From NCBI RefSeq assembly GCF_000159355.1, contig NZ_GG670120.1, forward strand, positions 382,756 through 446,755: DNA of 64,000 nt. Reading direction: 5' to 3'. The DNA comes from Lactobacillus johnsonii ATCC 33200 (GTDB lineage Bacteria; Bacillota; Bacilli; Lactobacillales; Lactobacillaceae). Under the pieces are notes generated by a model, which was not told the DNA's origin, did no database searches, and saw only the letters and a list, made by a program, of their open reading frames with translations. This document shows, in pieces, positions 62,436 to 64,000 of this stretch (its first letter is position 1; each line of letters opens with the position of its first letter). Made by a program: the position numbers and the translations under genes.

Positions 62436-63989
62436 ATGATTGCAGGAGAACTAAAAAGTAAGATTGATAGTTTATGGGAAACCTTTGCGACTGGTGGCCT
62501 AACTAATCCATTAAATGTAATTGAACAGATTACATATTTGATGTTTATCAAAGATTTAGATGATTCAGATAATAGAAGAAAAAAGGATAATATCTTATTA
62601 GGATTAAATGATTACGAATCCATTTTTGATGGAGAGGTAAAAATTGATGATGATCTAACAGTTGATGGTGATGAACTAAGATGGTCCACATTTAAAGATT
62701 TTGCACCTGAAAAGATGTTTTCTATTGTTCAAACAGAAGTATTTCCGTTTATTAAAAATTTGAAAAATGATGAAGAAGGTTCATATGCTCGTTACATGAA
62801 AGATGCAACTTTCTTAATTCCAACTCCCGGTCTACTGTCTAAAGTAGTCGGAGAATTAGATGATATTTACAGACTGATGGATGCAGAAGTTCAAAAAGAT
62901 AACTCTAAAAATAAAGAAAAAGCTCTTATTATAAATAGAGGAGACGTTCGCGGGGATGTATACGAATATCTTTTAGGAAAGTTGTCTACTGCAGGTAGAA
63001 ATGGTCAGTTTAGGACTCCACGTCACATTATCAAAATGATGGTGGAATTAATGAATCCCCAAGTTACTGATAAAATTTGTGATCCAGCTGCAGGAACAGC
63101 GGGGTTCTTAGTAGAAGCTGCTGAATTTCTTCAAGATAAGAGAAAAGAAGAAATTTTTTATAGGAAAGAAAATAGACATTACTTTCATAATGAAATGTTT
63201 ACAGGATATGATACCGATCAAACCATGCTTCGTATCGGAGCTATGAATATGTTATCTCATGGAGTAGATAATCCGAATATTGAGTATCAAGATAGTCTAT
63301 CTGAACAAAATACTGATAGAGATGAATATTCTTTAATTATGGCTAACCCTCCATTTAAGGGGAGCTTAGATTATGATTCGGTTTCAAAAGATCTGCTTAA
63401 AATTTGTAAAACTAAAAAAACAGAATTACTTTTTGTAACTTTATTCTTGCAAATGTTAAAAGTGGGTGGAAGATGTGCCTGTATTGTTCCAGATGGTGTT
63501 TTATTTGGATCATCTAAAGCTCATAAATCAATTAGAAAAGAAATAATTGAAAATAATAATTTAGAAGCAGTTATTTCAATGCCTTCGGGAGTGTTTAAAC
63601 CTTATGCTGGAGTTTCGACGGCTATCTTAATTTTTACTAAAACAGGTAATGGTGGAACTGATAAAGTTTGGTTCTACGATATGACTGCTGATGGATTTTC
63701 TCTTGATGATAAAAGAACTCCAGTTAAAGAAAATGATATACCTGATATTATTGAACGCTTTAATCATTTAGATAAAGAAGTTGATCGTAAGAAGACCGAC
63801 AAGTCCTTTATGGTTGATAAGAAAGATATCGTTGACAATGATTATGATCTTTCGATTAATCGGTATAAAGAAATTGAGTATAAACCAGTTGAATATCCAC
63901 CAACAGAAGAGATTATTGCTGAAATTGAGAAGTTAGATAAAGAAGCAAATGATGCATTACAAGAGTTAAAAGCTCTTTTAAAAGACTAG
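62436..63989 (+). CDS. hsdM: Type I restriction-modification system, DNA methyltransferase subunit M
   Basis: The 517-aa protein has the N-terminal HsdM helical domain (IDSLWETFATGGLTNPLNVI) and an N6-adenine methyltransferase core. The AdoMet motif is DPAAGTAGFLVEAAEFL, the catalytic motif NPPFKGSLDY, and FRTPRHIIKMMVELMNP precedes them. It pairs with HsdS for target recognition and with HsdR for cleavage; neither is inside the window. AGAAAGG 8 bases after the stop looks like the ribosome site of the next gene, probably hsdS. TTAGGAG precedes ATG. Confidence 0.95.
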   Translation: MIAGELKSKIDSLWETFATGGLTNPLNVIEQITYLMFIKDLDDSDNRRKKDNILLGLNDYESIFDGEVKIDDDLTVDGDELRWSTFKDFAPEKMFSIVQTEVFPFIKNLKNDEEGSYARYMKDATFLIPTPGLLSKVVGELDDIYRLMDAEVQKDNSKNKEKALIINRGDVRGDVYEYLLGKLSTAGRNGQFRTPRHIIKMMVELMNPQVTDKICDPAAGTAGFLVEAAEFLQDKRKEEIFYRKENRHYFHNEMFTGYDTDQTMLRIGAMNMLSHGVDNPNIEYQDSLSEQNTDRDEYSLIMANPPFKGSLDYDSVSKDLLKICKTKKTELLFVTLFLQMLKVGGRCACIVPDGVLFGSSKAHKSIRKEIIENNNLEAVISMPSGVFKPYAGVSTAILIFTKTGNGGTDKVWFYDMTADGFSLDDKRTPVKENDIPDIIERFNHLDKEVDRKKTDKSFMVDKKDIVDNDYDLSINRYKEIEYKPVEYPPTEEIIAEIEKLDKEANDALQELKALLKD

Positions 63990-64000
63990 AAAGGAAAAAC

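Overview
The window looks like chromosome from a low-GC, host-associated Lactobacillus, most likely of the L. gasseri / L. johnsonii group. This is inferred from the strongly AT-rich codon use, the lactobacillar housekeeping order (xerD-ribT-scpA-scpB-rluB-LysM gene-ribU-cmk-rpsA-der-hup; pfkA-pyk; uvrC-obgE), a cysteine-free ribosomal protein L32 and degenerate type I-E CRISPR repeats close to the lactobacillar consensus. No database search was possible.

Region 1 (1-12421) is the distal part of a Wzx/Wzy-type exopolysaccharide operon on the + strand. It carries a chain-length protein (cut by the window edge), tyrosine kinase, PHP-type phosphatase, priming sugar transferase, an Alg14/Alg13-like pair, four further glycosyltransferases, UDP-galactopyranose mutase, a polymerase, a flippase and an acyltransferase. 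It closes with a strong terminator. Region 2 (12457-14710) is a decayed IS66-family element with recognisable inverted ends.

Region 3 (14740-22338) is a defence island and the most interesting part. Two homologous reverse-transcriptase cassettes in the same orientation (A, 14740-16436; B, 20417-22126) each have a sigma-A promoter, about 340 nt of conserved structured RNA with compensatory pairs, and a Drt2-like reverse transcriptase. RT-A is frameshifted by a 23-nt deletion; RT-B is intact. On the opposite strand of both RNAs, i.e. in the sense of any cDNA the enzyme would make, lies a small hydrophobic ORF with a conserved Shine-Dalgarno, start and stop. Between the cassettes are a two-gene nuclease/SMC-like ATPase module (16889-19548), a relic YefM-type antitoxin and a truncated rfbD.

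Region 4 (22504-34051) is a mixed segment: htpX, a type I-E CRISPR relic without cas genes, an unassigned structured RNA with its own promoter and terminator, a broken lipoprotein gene, membrane or surface proteins, a NUDIX hydrolase, DUF1828-type proteins, a 42-aa small protein, an amino-acid permease, an SDR pseudogene, a tyrosine-recombinase-like protein without its active site, a DedA protein and a nucleoside hydrolase.

Region 5 (34193-60966) is core genome: DNA repair (uvrC, dnaE), ribosome and RNA functions (obgE, rnz, rpmF, rluB, rpsA, der, cvfB), glycolysis (pfkA-pyk with an upstream cre-like site), chromosome maintenance (xerD, scpA, scpB, hup) and riboflavin uptake (FMN riboswitch plus ribU). 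Region 6 (61042-64000) turns accessory again with a DUF3800 protein and the hsdM gene of a type I restriction-modification system that continues past the window.
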